A stretch of DNA of 64,000 bases from Elgaria multicarinata webbii (Eukaryota > Chordata > Lepidosauria > Squamata > Anguidae), in the NCBI RefSeq assembly GCF_023053635.1, contig NC_086175.1:117812740-117876739 (forward strand). The letters are read 5' to 3'. The notes beneath the pieces were generated by a model. The model saw only the letters and a list, made by a program, of their open reading frames with translations, was not told the origin of the DNA and did not search any database. Both the position numbers and the translations under genes were made by a program. Shown one piece after another: positions 26,221-38,384 of the stretch (the stretch's first letter is position 1; every line of letters begins with the position of its first letter).

Positions 26221-27244
26221 GGGCATGTCTCCACCAGTCTTTTTCCGGGGGATCATCCCTGGACTGTCCCTGTGGATCCACATTAGTGGTTCCCAAAGTG
26301 GGCGGTACTGCCCCCTTGGGGGGCCATGGGATTACATAGGGGGGCATTAAGAGGCAAGAGGGCAGCAGGGGCAAACTAAGAGGCAAAGGGGTGGCAGGGG
26401 GGCACTCGAGGTGGTCTTTTCCGAGAAGCACCTCTCCAGAAGGTCTTAAAACTCAGGGACATTTTTATGGGAGAAGGTAGTTTGGTCCCAAGCCATATAG
26501 GAGAAGAATCCACACATGTGTTAATACTGTTTAAGAAGAGTCCTTTTAACGGTGAATTGAAAATGTTTAATTGAATAAACTAAAAAAATGTAATTGGATT
26601 TTGAATAAATATTCAATTAATTGTTACTGTTTTGAATGTTATTGTTATTATCTTCCTTAGTGGGTCATTGAAAACCGCTATTCTGAATAATTATTTTTAT
26701 AGGGTAGGGTAGGGGGCACTGGGCATGAGTTTGTGGAACCAAGGGGGCGGTGACCTGAAAAAGTTTGGGAACCACTGATCCACATGATGCACAGGGATCC
26801 CAGGAGCAAGTAGGAATGATCCCTCCTTTTCCCTGGGATATCTGCAGACACTTTCCTCCTGGTTTTTCTTGGTCCCTGGACAATCCCAAGGACTGCGGGT
26901 GGTGTAGGCGCCCATCCCAGCTTTTTCCCTCCTCTTTGAGTGTAGCGGGGGTCAGCAGAGGGAAGGAGCCAGGCTGGGGAGAGTCCAGGGACATTGGAGT
27001 GGGGGGGGGAGCAAGGTCGGGGCTTTTTTTAAAAAAAAAACTTATTTTTTACTGGAGCGCAAGTGCACTCCAGCTTCTTTCTATTTTTTAATAGACAGGA
27101 GCAATGGGTGTGATGTCCCTCTTCCCTTCCGGGACATTGCACTTCCATGTAGACACCCTGTAGATACCCTGGGACAATCCTGGAAAAAGGTAAATCCGGG
27201 ATGTCCCCCTCCCTCCCTCTACACCCTATGGTGTAAACATGCCC
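26221..27244. mobile_element. Snap-back element with GGGCATGT ends, hosting a hAT element
   Basis: The left end GGGCATGTCTCCACC is mirrored by GGTGTAAACATGCCC, flanked by TAT on both sides (26218-26220, 27245-27247). About half of its length is the inserted element at 26284-26777. Remaining internal sequence (GATCCCAGGAGCA, GACAATCC) resembles the GGCC family centre. Confidence 0.7.
26284..26777. mobile_element. hAT-type non-autonomous DNA transposon, nested
   Basis: Ends TAGTGGTTCCCAAAGTGGG and TTTGGGAACCACTG fit the hAT YARNG pattern. A perfect 8-bp target duplication ATCCACAT (26276-26283, 26778-26785) flanks it. 494 bp, no transposase. Confidence 0.85.
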
Positions 27245-27289
27245 TATGAAACAATGTCATGCTCACAGAAATCATGATGGAATACAAAT

Positions 27290-27835
27290 ATGTTTGTATT
27301 TGGCTGCCAGTCCAGGTCCGGGCCCAATTCAAAGTGCTGGTATTGACATTCAAAGCCCTAAATGGTTTGGGGCCAGGTTATCTGAAGGAACGCCTCCTCC
27401 CATATGTACCTACCCGGACCTTAAGATCATCTACAGGGGCCCTTCTCCGTTAGCCCCTGCCAAAGGAAGTGAGGCAGGTGGCTACTAGGAGGAGGGCTTT
27501 CTCCGCTGTGGCACCCCGGTTGTGGAATCAGCTCCCCAGAGAGGTCCGCCTGGCGCCTACACTGTACTGCTTTCGTCGCCAGCTGAAGACCTTTTTATTC
27601 ACTCAGTATTTTAACACTTAATTTTAACTTAAATTTAAATTTTACTGTTTTAACTCTGTATTTTAATCTTATAATCAACTTTGCTGTGTGGTTTTATCCT
27701 GGTTGTGCTTTTTATACTGTATTTTGTATTTGTTGGATGTTTTTTGTGGTTTTAATTTTTGTGAACCGCCCAGAGAGCTTCGGCTATTGGGCGGTATAAA
27801 AATGTAATAAATAAATAAAATAAATAAATAAAAAT
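27290..27835 (+). mobile_element. L2-like LINE 3' fragment
   Basis: Encodes FKVLVLTFKALNGLGPGYLKERLLPY and, after frame disruption, [23 protein letters not shown]-like sequence. It is followed by the 3' tail GGGCGGTATAAAAATGTAAT with TAAATAAATA. Confidence 0.85.
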
Positions 27836-28595
27836 GTTATTAAAACTTTTTTATGTTTGTTTTCTACACAGGAAAAGTGAGATTTGACATTCAAAAGACA
27901 GGAAAGTAACTTCAGGTTCAGAAGATTGCATATGATTTATAAATAACTGAATCTCCCACAAAGGGACAATTGTATATAATATACAGTATATAATATACTG
28001 TATAATAAAAACCATCCCTTCGCTCCAGTTTTTCAATTTGTTATATGCCTAGCAGTTGTGTGCCATGTGCATCAGTTTTTGTTTGATATTTTCAACTGCT
28101 GCCTCCTGTATTGGGTTATTGTCATGAAAATGACACATTTCTACTAAACCACATTTCGCAAGCTGTTTCCCCATAATATAATGCATATTTGGATACTATT
28201 TTGACAAAGATACAGATTTTAATTGCATTTCAGCCCTAATATTGTACTTTCGGCACATTTTCTGATTGGAGGATTGCATCACAATATTCACAGTAGTATG
28301 ACTATCAAATAATAACTTTGTTTCACTCGAGCATTGTTTTGAGAAGTCTAACATTGGTAGGTTTGCATGGAGAATTGCATCACAACATTCAGAATGGTAA
28401 AAATACTAAAAATAACTTTCTTTTTATCACTGTATTGTTTCAAGAAGTCTAAAATTGTTAGGTTTGCGTTAAAGTAAAAATAAAATAAATAATAAACAAG
28501 GAAATAGTAATATATAATAAAAATGTAAACTGAACAAATTTCTCCCTCTTCCCTTCTCATACAGTGAGAACACTTCTCTCAAAGAACAAATTTAC

Positions 28596-28750
28596 CTGTC
28601 TTTAAAGAAGAATTCCCCCCCTCAGAGACTGGTGATGGCATCGAAAGGTCAAGTGAGCATCCCACAGTCCTTTTGTCGGCCCTTCTGGTGGGATGTCTGG
28701 TGATGACAGGGGAGTTGATGATTCATCATCATTGTAATCAAAATCATAAT
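28596..28750 (-). pseudogene. Relic MMP hinge/hemopexin exon (exon 6 type), reverse strand, copy 2
   Basis: The minus strand encodes an acidic hinge DYDFDYNDDESSTPLSSP, then DIPPEGPTKGLWDAHLTF. A 1-base insertion then shifts the frame through CHHQSLRG. The exon ends AAAGACAG with donor GTAAAT. Relative to copy 1 (7065-7218), the conserved hemopexin cysteine has become Trp. The TGA replacing the Arg codon of LRGE is shared. Flanking intron sequence (CAAATATTAATTTCAG, and downstream AAGTGTTCTCAC-like) also matches copy 1. A host-gene fossil that was duplicated when already dead, or a dead exon hit twice; the former is simpler. No other exons of this gene were found nearby. Confidence 0.82.
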
Positions 28751-28814
28751 CTCTGAAATTAATATTTGAAGGAAAAAGAAATACAACTTGAGGCAGAGCC
28801 ATAACAGGGTTCCA

Positions 28815-28955
28815 GTCTTCATAAGAACACAAGAAAAGCAGTGCTGGATCAGACCAAGGGTCCTTTGGTTCACCTATTGGCCAACCTACTTTTAACCAGG
28901 AACCCATGAGCACAAGATGGGTGAAATAGCAGCCTCTTGCCTATTTCCCCCAGCA
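28815..28955 (-). repeat. Dispersed squamate repeat, reverse copy
   Basis: Contains the complement of CTGATCCAGCACTGCTTTTC and ends near GGGAAATAGGCAAGAGGCTG on the minus strand. Same family as 25605-25805. Confidence 0.5.
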
Positions 28956-29289
28956 GCAGATTTTAATTGCAATTTTCTCTAATATAGTAGTTTCGGTACA
29001 TGTTTTGATTGGATGATTGCACCACAAAATTCAGAATCGTATAAAGATCAAAGAAGAACTTTGTTGATGCATTGTTCAGAACAATGCTGATGCATTGTTC
29101 TGAAAAAAAATCTAAAATTGGTAGATTTGCATTAAAATACAAATACATTAAATAAACAAACAAGGAAATAATAATAAATAATAAAAATGTAATCTGGTTA
29201 CAGCCTCTGATACTGGAGGTAGCACATAACCATCAGGACTAGTAGGCATTGATAGCCTCCACCTCCATATTGGTGGCCATCACTACATC

Positions 29290-29430
29290 TCAGTTTTGTC
29301 CCGGTTGTTCTTTTATATTGTATTTTTATACTGAGTTTTTATACTGTCGTTTGTTTTATACTTTGAATAGACTTCATGGTTTTAATTGTTGTGGACCATC
29401 CAGAGAGCTTTGGCTATTGGTTTGGACCTT
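29290..29430 (+). mobile_element. L2-like LINE tail fragment
   Basis: TTTTAATTGTTGTGGACCATC and CAGAGAGCTTTGGCTATTGG match the 3' end of the L2-like copies. Confidence 0.6.
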
Positions 29431-29713
29431 CCTTGTTGAATCCAAAAGCTGAGTCCTCTGCTGTGTCTTCCTGTGCACATTTGAAGTCCCATTGAAATAA
29501 GACCTTAGTTCTCAGTAAACATGCGGTCAGGGGGCAGAACAATAACAACAGCTGTGAAATTGAGGGGCAGTTTAAATTCTAGAGAAACCATGCCAGTGAA
29601 GCCTTACCTATCTCTCAAGATGTTCAACAGTACAGATGGAAATGCTCCACACGAGAGGATCATGAGGAGGAAACTTTTCATTTTTGCCTTTACTTTGGTG
29701 CTGCAGCCTTATA

Positions 29714-29854
29714 GGCCATAGCTAGACCTAAGGTTTATCCCAGGATTGTCCTGGGGTCAAACCTGTTCATCTAAGTGCCACACAGGGCATCCAGCGCTCA
29801 GGCAGGGACGAACCCGGGATGATTCTGGGATAAACCTTAGGTCTAGCTACGGCC
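29714..29854. mobile_element. Snap-back MITE, GGCC/CTAGACC family
   Basis: 141 bp with ATA flanks on both sides (29711-29713, 29855-29857). Confidence 0.85.
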
Positions 29855-30099
29855 ATAGTCAAAGAACTCCTCTGCCTCTCTCAAAAGACCTTTCAGTGGT
29901 CTTGGATTGTGCTTGTAGTTATACATGGTGCTTCTTGGTTCCCAAGAACTTACAGGAGCCTGAGTCACAGAACTTTCGACATCCCCAGATGTATTTATTC
30001 CAATAATCTCTATCCCGCCTTCCAGGATACAAATCCTTATAAGTAACACCAACAATTATTGATCAAATCACAAAAAACAATGTTGTTTAAAACATCTGT

Positions 30100-31830
30100 T
30101 TTGATGTGGGGTGGCATATACATGTTGTAAATAAATAGAGAGTCCTTTATTGTGTCTTAGCAAATTGCCATTACACACAAACAGAGAACAAAACATAGAA
30201 TAAAACACTATATTTTAAACTCCACCAACAAACCATTAAGAGTTGAATAGTTTTCCATACAGCTTTTAGACTCCATGTCACGTATTTGTATAAATAAAAT
30301 AGAGAAGGGTGCAACTGTATCGAGGCGTACAAGCATCAGGAACAGAGCGGGAGGCCCTGCAAATGTATTCGTTGCTTCCGTCTTGCCTTCCGTTCTGCAT
30401 TTTAGCTAGACAGACTTTTTTGTGCATCTAACTGGGGTGCTTGAGAGGGGGGAGGAAGGAGGTTGGAAAGGGCTGAGGATACAGCATCATCCAGGGTACA
30501 TCTTCACGGCAGGGAAAGCCCTGGAGTGGACACGCAGTGACAGCACATCATTTATATGATGCTGCAACCATCGTGGAACCATCCTAGGGCTTTCCTCCAA
30601 AAATCTTAATTTAAAATGGTGGGAGCTTAAATCTCCATCACATGTGAGAAAACATGCTCCCTACCGTCACTTCTCCCCTCCTGGTTTCATTGCTCAGTTA
30701 CTTCCTGTTTCAAAACAGGAAGTAAACAATGATCATGAGGCCCATTCAGTCAGGCATTCTAATCATGCTGCTTCTCCTAAGCATGGCAGGAGAGAGCAGC
30801 AACTTACAGTTTAAAAATATTCCAGACTTTCTGTGGTTTTTCTTGTGGTGCAAGGAAGGACAGAAAAGGTGGAAGGCATGCAGGAGACAGACAATGTCAT
30901 GTGAGGGACCTGTGAAAAATCCCTGAGAGCCCAGTAACGTCGGTGGAGCCCTTACCTTGATTTTTCTTCTTCCAGCGAGACAATGGCGCATCCCCAGTCA
31001 GTCTGTCGACATCTTCCAACTTTTCGTTGGAGGCGTTTCCCAGCCAATAACAACCCCTGATTGGTCGCTGGAAAGCCTCTGGTGCAGCTGACGGCTCCCT
31101 CTCACTCCCCCTGCCTTGGCTCATATTATGGATCTTGCCGCTTGCTCACTGGCCTCTTCCTGTTAGTGCCGTGGCTAGGTGAGGGATGGCAGTGCTGCAC
31201 TGGAGGCCATGGAAGGGAGAAACAGTGGTTGTCACTTCTGCAGCCACCTGTGGGTGGGGTGTCCCTGGAGGGTGGATCAGCCTGTGTCCTCCCTCAAGGC
31301 TGATGCCAGGCTGGGGCTACAGCCTTGTCCAGGCTGGGGAGCGTGTTGGCTTGGCTGCACCACTGATGGTCCTGGTGAAGAGCCTTGCGGTGCCTGCTGG
31401 TCTGGAGCGGACTACAGTCCACCCCATCCTCCACCACACTTGCGCTCCTTGACATGGGGACTACCTGGCAGGAGCACAAGTGCGGGATAGTGGGGGCTTG
31501 AGGCTCCCTCATATAGACCCTCCTGGCCCTCCACTCCCTGCCCGAGGTCACTTTCTCCAGCTGTGAGGCAGAGGGTGTGGGGAGCATAAATTCCTGGCCT
31601 CAAGGTCGGAGTGATGTTCTGACCTCGGATCCGGTAATCTGAAATATCCAATGGCCCGCCAGATGCTGCCTAGGGGTGAGGATTGCTCCCCCATGGCTAA
31701 GATTTGCCAAGCAGTTTACAGTGCTCCCCACTCCCCTTTCAGTGGAAAGAATAGCACCCAACATAGCTAGCTGAGTGTAGAATTTGTGAGGGGTGCATTA
31801 GTCCAGTGAGATTTGGTTTCTATTTTACTG
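30100..31830. other. Unassigned intergenic DNA, locally GC-rich
   Basis: No exon or transposon recognised. Around 31000-31650 the DNA is GC-rich with several overlapping short frames on both strands and no coding signature. CCAAT and ATTGG boxes lie close together near 31035-31065. They could be promoter-like, but there is no other support. Confidence 0.3.
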
Positions 31831-31838
31831 GGTGAAAA

Positions 31839-31870
31839 GCACACACACACGCACACACACACACACACAC
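31839..31870. repeat. (CA)n microsatellite
   Basis: About 32 bp of AC/CA dinucleotides with one interrupting G. Confidence 0.9.
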
Positions 31871-31998
31871 AATGTCACATCACTTTTTCACTTAATGTCC
31901 CTTGAATTACAATATGGTTCCAATCTACCTATATACCTAAGAATCCAGTTACAAAATTAAAAGTATTAGCAGTCTAAAAATGCAACGCCACACTCTCA

Positions 31999-32164
31999 GT
32001 TACCTAAGGAGCTTGTGGGCTCTCCCACACTAGAGGCCTTCAAGAGGCAGCTGGCCAACCATCTCTCAGGGATGCTTTAAGGTGGATTCCTGCATTGAGC
32101 AGGGGGTTGGACTCAATGGCCTTATAGGCCCCTTCTAACTCACCTATTCTATGATTCTATGATT
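31999..32164 (+). mobile_element. CR1 LINE 3' end
   Basis: Encodes the CR1 C-terminal [19 protein letters not shown]-like region and ends in ATTCTATGATTCTATGATT. The duplicate block upstream of gene B (about 8985-9000, TTTCAGTAAAATG) is uninterrupted, giving the pre-insertion site. Confidence 0.8.
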
Positions 32165-32899
32165 CAGTAAAACATATGTTAGTACACACAAAACAGATAT
32201 TTAGGCTGCAATACTGCAAATACTTGCTTGAGTGTAATCCCTATTGAACACAGTGGTGCTTACTTCTGAGTAAACATGCATAGGATGGTGTAGTAAAGAT
32301 ATACATATACCCACTGAAGTCAACTAGGCCTTCTTCTGAGTAAACAACATGCACGATGTTGTTGTGATAATCAATAATCAATAAGAGTATTATATGACCG
32401 TAGTTCATTGTCACTGATCATACACAGCTTTATCACACCAGCGTTATACTGTGTAATCACTGCAAATTGCATGCAAAGGACTCCGAAGTTTTCCGCCTTA
32501 TAATCTGCTTTTATTGTGAAGTACTCCCATGCATCCTGCTTTAACTGTGCTTCAAAGGCAAAAGCCTCGCCGTATTTTGCTACTAGTTTTCAAGCGTACC
32601 ATTTGTTATTTTCCGAGTGGCCACAGGGGCGCGGGAGCAGGATTTGAAGAAAAATTAAACAAATGCTTACATCTGCGTAAGCTTTAAAGATAAAGACATC
32701 AAAATTGGCACTGTACTAGATATTGAGGAGCGCTTTAAGCATCCCCCCCTTAAACCCATTTCATGGTATATGAAGGATCTAGACGCCCAGTAGCAACAAC
32801 AACAACGGTGACAGCTTAGCGCTGTAGGGGATAATTCGAGGGAAACCGGTACGTGGGATGAAGCTATTACTGATCATTTACTGACAACCACAGTTGGAT

Positions 32900-34760
32900 T
32901 TCAAGGGTCCCAGTTAAGTCTCTGATGTAGACTGGAACCTGATGCATTTAGTAAATGATCCAACTTCTCAACATATACCGGAATAATCTTGGAAACATCC
33001 AGAATAAAGAATTATGTTCTTTCTCAGACCATTTCTTCCACGTAATGTATTTAATTTAAAAGCAGTAAAGAATCAGTGACTGACTGTAGTGTTATATATG
33101 CAGTTATTTGCCTGGAATTGGTAGATGGAAGATGTAGGAATATTTCAAATCCATTTTTTTCAAGTGGATTTTACTTCCAGATCAGTTGCTCAGGATTGCA
33201 GCCTATGGCGCATGCTCATATATGGAAACTGAAGCTGGAGACACGTGGATGAGCTCAGTTTAGTGTTTCATAGATAGAAAGGATATACGTGGTTAGAATG
33301 AATTTTCTGCCCAATCTGGGTAATAACAAACAACCCAAATGCCACGGTTTCCTACTAAAATCAATGATTGATGCCGATGATGTCAAGCAGAACATCACAG
33401 CTTTATAGTTCTGCTATTGAAGTCCTGGGTAACTAAACATAACAGGAAGCCCCGATAACATAGTGGTCTGACTGTGTAAGACTGTGTAAGAGAGACAGGC
33501 CATAGGGAAGGAAAAGGCTAGAGCAATCACTACAGAGTCTTATGTGTCCGAAAATAATTACTGTACATCTATATGCACCTCCTCATCTGGGCAGGTTGTA
33601 CAGCTGTTCCAATATGTTTTTAAAATGTCACCCTGGTGGTTACATTAACAGTTCATAGCTTATCAAGAGATTCTAGTGGAAGAGCACAATGCAAGAAACC
33701 TTCAATTCAATATTTTCAGGTGAGGCACTAATACGTCATGGGAAAATGTGTCAGGAGGGGCTGGGTGACTTGACAATCCTTAAAAATAGACAACATTTAA
33801 ACAACAGCCAGCTTAAGAAGAGAAGATATTAAATATCACTGAATCTCAACAGTAAAGAAATTACTCAAACAATGGGGCAATGATATTGAGAAGAGCATCT
33901 ATTTAACACTGGGAGAGGCTCAGGGCTCATTTACACCAAGCAGGATATTCCACTATGAAAGAGGTATGAAAGTGGTATATAAAAGGCAGGAGCCACACTA
34001 CTGCTTTATAGCAGTATTGAAGTGCACTGCAGGATCTACACTACTGCTTTATAGTGGTACTGAAGTGCACTGACAACTGTTGGGGCCCATGGCACATCTA
34101 CACCAAGCAGGATATAGCACTATGAAAGCAGGATGAAAGTGGTATATGGTATGTGTCAATGGGCCCCAACAGTTGTCAGGGCACTTCAATACCGCTATAA
34201 AGCAGTAGTGTGGCTCCTGCCTTTTATATACCACTTTCATAGTGGAATATCCTGCTTGGTGACCACAGTCTAAGGTCAAATCTAGATGGTCGGTCAGGGC
34301 AGGGCAAACTCTGAGACTTGGAGGCCTGCACTCTTCCCCCTGCCACTGGAAGTGACCATAGCTGTGATCAGAAGTGGCCAGTGCTGGTAAAATCCTCGCA
34401 ATTTCCCCCAGAAACAGGGCATCTCGTGTGGAAGACAATCTTCCACATGAGAGCTTTATTGAGTAGTATAGAAGTGTAATTTTTTAAAAATGTGCCGTTT
34501 CCCAGAAAATCGCTGGGATTTTAGGTGAGCCAATCTTGTTGGTTCGCATGCAGCCTGCGTGCTGTGGGTTGCCAACCCCTGCCTTATTCTGTCGCAGGAG
34601 GAGGAAGGAAGAGGGAGAGCAGCAAATTTCTAATTCCACCTGCAGCCTGAGCAGAAAGCTCTGCCTCGTTTGGAGGACTAATCGTGAGGCCTCTGGGCAA
34701 CCATGCCAAGCACTCTCCTTCCCCAAGAACCGTCCTGGAAATGATAGATAATACAGACTC
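32900..34760. repeat. Duplicated intergenic block upstream of gene C
   Basis: Counterpart of 9990-11360, enlarged by the MITE at 33923-34261. It shares the AGGAAGCCCCGATAACATAG segment and the AATAATTACTGTACATCTAT segment with the gene B side. Confidence 0.7.
33923..34261. mobile_element. Snap-back MITE, GGGCTCATCTACACC family
   Basis: Starts GGGCTCATTTACACCAAGC, ends CCTGCTTGGTG with the last terminal bases lost. Same internal organisation as 4402-4750. Confidence 0.75.
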
Positions 34761-34897
34761 TCTCAGCACTTCTTGACCATAATCCAAATTTGCTGCTGTT
34801 GTTGCATTTTACTAGCAATCCTATATATTACATAGAATACAAGAGGCCATAGGCTAGGTTGGGGGATGCAGGCAGGCTCTTTGACCCAAGAGCTTTT

Positions 34898-34971
34898 GAT
34901 TCATAGAATTCATAGAGTTGGAAGGGGCCTACAAGGCCATCGAGTCCAACCCCCTGCTCAATGCAGGAATC
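34898..34971 (-). mobile_element. CR1 LINE tail, short
   Basis: Contains GGAAGGGGCCTACAAGGCCA and the CCCCCTGCTCAATGCAGGAA core, severely 5'-truncated. Confidence 0.75.
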
Positions 34972-34980
34972 AATGTACAT

Positions 34981-35043
34981 GGGGTTTCCTGGTAGTCACC
35001 CTTCCAGAAACTGACCAGGCCTAGACCCGCTTAGCTTCATCAA
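34981..35043 (-). mobile_element. 5S-rRNA-like SINE relic
   Basis: The reverse strand contains GAAGCTAAGCGGGTCTAGGC, close to the 5S rRNA internal sequence. Confidence 0.5.
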
Positions 35044-36019
35044 CTTTGCAGCACCCAATGCCATCACACCAGATACAAGCAGATTGTTGACCAACGTCTG
35101 TTGCCTCACTTTGCCTAATGGTAGGGCAAGCGAAGCAAACATTCACACACCAGGCAATCCCAGTTTCTTCTCAGTTTGCCAGTTTCACGCCATTTAGATT
35201 GTCTCGTGGAAGTTTATGTGTCCCGTTGGGAATCTATACCTCTCTCCCAAGTTCCATTTCTTGTCACAAAAGGAGTTTTTCTATATAAATTTTGGTTTAG
35301 TCACAGAATTGAGATCCAAGCACCAAACAAAGAGCTTTTCCACTATATAACCTCCAGGTGGTGCTATCCTGTAGCAGAATAACATGATTAGACTAGCAGG
35401 AAAATAGGTTTTCTTTCATTTTTAGTAATAATACCCCATGTCGCCCACACTAAAGAAAACCAGGGAAGTGCTCTTAAAAAATGGAGGCAAAACCATTGGA
35501 TCAATACTTTCCACTGTTTTTTAATTCAGTAACACAGTTTTGAAATTGTTTTGGAATACAGCACATTCTCTTTTCTTTATTTTGCATTTTGATTGAATTT
35601 TCTTCTGCAAACATCTTCACATCTGCCATAATTTTATGGAAATTTTAATCCTGATCTCTAAGATCTTGCAATTTATCAATCAGAGAATTAACAAGGGCAC
35701 ATGCTTGAGCCACATCACAATTGGATTTTTGCAAATAATCTGATACCACCTGTTCAAGGAGCACTTCACTAAAAAGATTCAGGCAAAACACAAAGCCAAA
35801 ACCTATTTGATTTAGAATGCCGCAAGCCTCTACAGCTAGACATGATGCAATCTGACACATCCAGCGAGTGTCTGACAATCTTTTTAATTCAATAATTCTA
35901 TTCTTTGTTTGTCTTTGCAATTCAATGAAACGTGGATGCACATAAGAAGAGGATATACATATGTACAGTGGTTGAAGAAGATTAAAGAAGTTTGCAACAA
36001 CATCAATATTCTTACATAC

Positions 36020-36290
36020 ATTATTATTATTATTATTTATTTATATAGCACCATCAATGTACATGGTGCTGTACAGAGTAAAACAATAAATAGCAAGACT
36101 CTGCCGCATAGGCTTACAATCTAATAAAATCATAGTAAAACAATAAGGAGGGGAAGAGAATGCAAACAGGCACAGGGTAGGGTAAGCAGGCACAGGGTAG
36201 GGTAAAACTAACAGTATAAAGTCTGCACAACATCAAGTTTTAAAAGCTTTAGGAAAAAGAAAAGTTTTTAGTTGAGCTTTAAAAGCTGCG
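36020..36290. repeat. Dispersed repeat with ATAGCACCATCAATGTAC
   Basis: A TTATTTATATAGCACCATCA segment with hairpin GCACC...GGTGC and TGTACAGAGTAAAACA body. A second copy is at about 58590-58665. It sits inside the hAT relic. Class unknown. Confidence 0.5.
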
Positions 36291-36837
36291 ATTGAACTTG
36301 TAGTACATCAACAATAATTAAGTTCAGCCTGTGGTTGAAACAATGAACATAGATTGTGGCACCTCTTTCAGGAGCAGTGCCTGCACCCCATTTAGTTTTC
36401 CACTCATTACACTGACACCATCCTAATTGTGCTTGCAGTTCCTGATATCTGTGCCACAACATACTAAGATTTCCTTTATGTAACTCAGTAGTGAAGGAGC
36501 ATTCAGTGAATTGCATGGATGGAAACCAACAAAACATTCACATATATTGCCATTGTAGCAATAACGGAGAACTACTGATATTTGTTCCTGCTAACATATG
36601 TCCTCGGTGAGCAAAAGAATTTCTGCCACAGTGGTTATATTATGCCTATTTTCTTTGATAAGTTCTTTAAGAGCATCACTTAATTGCACTAAAACTGAGC
36701 CTCCTTTGTATTTCTGTGTTTGTTTGTAACTCTCCCATGCCACCATACAGGCTTTGTGGACTGCACTTCTGTTATTCAGCTTCAATCCTGAATCATTAGT
36801 AGTAGCTTTTTTCCAGTTGTTGTACTCTTTATGAAGC

Positions 36838-36860
36838 CCAGTGTTGGGCAAAAGGTGGGA

Positions 36861-36929
<69 letters not shown>

Positions 36930-36930
36930 A
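36838..36930 (+). repeat. LINE tail with (TAC)n(TAA)n
   Basis: AGTGTTGGGCAAAAGGTGGG matches the L2-like 3' end at about 39045-39060, followed by TAC then TAA trinucleotide runs. Inserted in the hAT relic. Confidence 0.7.
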
Positions 36931-37101
36931 GCAGTATAGGGATCTTTTCCAGAAAATGGCAACAAGCAAAGCAAAACACAGCATTTTGTATTACACTGTA
37001 TTCAAACCCAGAATAACATTTGTACCATGCTGGGTTGAAATGTCTCCATGACGATTGGCCATATTTTGTTGATGGATAACTTTTTAGCAATGGCTGAATT
37101 G

Positions 37102-37242
37102 GGCCATAGCTAGACCTAAGGTTTATCCCTGGATCATCCAGGGGTCAAACCTGTTCATCTAGGTGACACACAGGGGATCCAGTGCTCAGGCAGGGGCGAA
37201 CCCTGGATGATCCCAGGATAAACCTTAGGTCTAGCTGTGGCC
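37102..37242. mobile_element. Snap-back MITE, GGCC/CTAGACC family, in the hAT relic
   Basis: 141 bp, TTG flanks on both sides (37099-37101, 37243-37245). Almost the same subfamily as 2954-3094. Confidence 0.85.
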
Positions 37243-38384
37243 TTGGTCTTTCTTCTTGAGACTGTGCGATGTCACTTGGACCAGGTAACTTCTTTTTTTT
37301 TTTTTTTTACAAAGGGAGACATTAACTCAACCCCTAAACAAGTATCTGGCAACTCTAAAATACTTTCATCTTCAGAATTATCTATTTCAGAAATATCAGA
37401 CTCACTACTACTGCCAGATAATTCCTCCTCCCAGTCAAGTTCTGGTTCAGTTAGTCTTTCCAAGGAACCCTGTGCTTCTGTGAAATCAGACCAGTCATGT
37501 TCTGGTTCAGTTAGTCCTTCTGAGAAACCCTGAGCTTCTGTGACATCAGACCTTTTCCTGAGTTTTGCTCGGTTTGTGAAATAGTAGTTTAAAGATCCAA
37601 AAGACATGTTTTTGAAGACGATGCTCCTGATGAAGCTGGGTGTTGTTGTTTTTTTATTACAATCCATTGCCTTTGTAATATGTAATAAAAAAAATAAGAG
37701 GCATTGAATATGGTGGGATTAATTGATGAGCAAACATTGTGAGTAAATTCTCACAATTTACTCTTGCACTGTGAGTAAATTTCCCCCAACCCCCATTCCT
37801 GTCCTAATTCTCTGAGGAGAAAAAAAGGAAGATGTAGAGAAGGTGCAGATTAGTTCTTTCCTCCCCCTCTCAATTTTTCCTGGCCTACTATAATGAGAAA
37901 AAAAGGAAGAGACCCATGGAATAAGCAGATGAATTCTTCCAAGGGTGTTCTTCTAGCTGGCTGGCTTCTGGTGCTGGAGTATAGTTGGGAGAACTGCCAA
38001 GAATAAGTGTAGGTATCAGGGGTTTTAAGTGTGATGCAGTTATGACTGCCACCACCCCAAACCTCAGTTACCTAACCCTATTTGGTGGGGCAGAAAGTGG
38101 TTTCACTGGAGGCAGAGCCAAGGGGATCACCCTCTCTCAGAAACCTCTCCAGAATAAACACAGAAAAAGTCGTTTGTGGCAGAGCGCATTTATTGAAAGC
38201 AAAGGGAGATGGGAAAGGAAGAAGCCCGTTTCACACACAGGCAAACTGAGGCAGCAAGCAAATAAGAGTCAATGACAAAACCCAATATATTATGAAAACA
38301 ATGTGCTGAATATTTTTTTAAAAAACCAAAAAGCTTTTTGCAACCAGCACAGAAATATTCTACCAATTAGATTTAAACCTAGTG

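Larger units (their letters stand above)
35645..37667 (-). pseudogene. hAT-family transposase relic (TTF/ZMYM1-like)
   Basis: Read from 37667 downward. The N-terminal part has a degenerate internal repeat (EAQGFSEGLTEPEHDW / EAQGSLERLTEPELDW). A TTF-type zinc-finger region follows (FNPAWYKCYSGFEYSVIQNA, VFCFACCHF). The catalytic core pieces are YVHCFNHRLNLIIVD and LSDTRWMCQIASCLAV, and the C-terminal part ends KLQDLRDQD. The frame is broken in several places and interrupted by a MITE (37102-37242), a LINE tail with simple repeats (36838-36930) and another repeat (36020-36290). It is a plain DNA transposon, long dead. Terminal repeats were not located. Confidence 0.8.

Noticed and set aside
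27869-27920. Apparent acceptor and short frame FDIQKTGK, resembling an MMP last exon
   Set aside because: No match to the conserved NQYEFD...SWFNC pattern beyond a few residues, and a stop follows at once.
31000-31650. GC-rich segment with CCAAT boxes as a possible unknown gene or CpG island
   Set aside because: No exon with splice signals and homology was seen; kept only as unassigned DNA.
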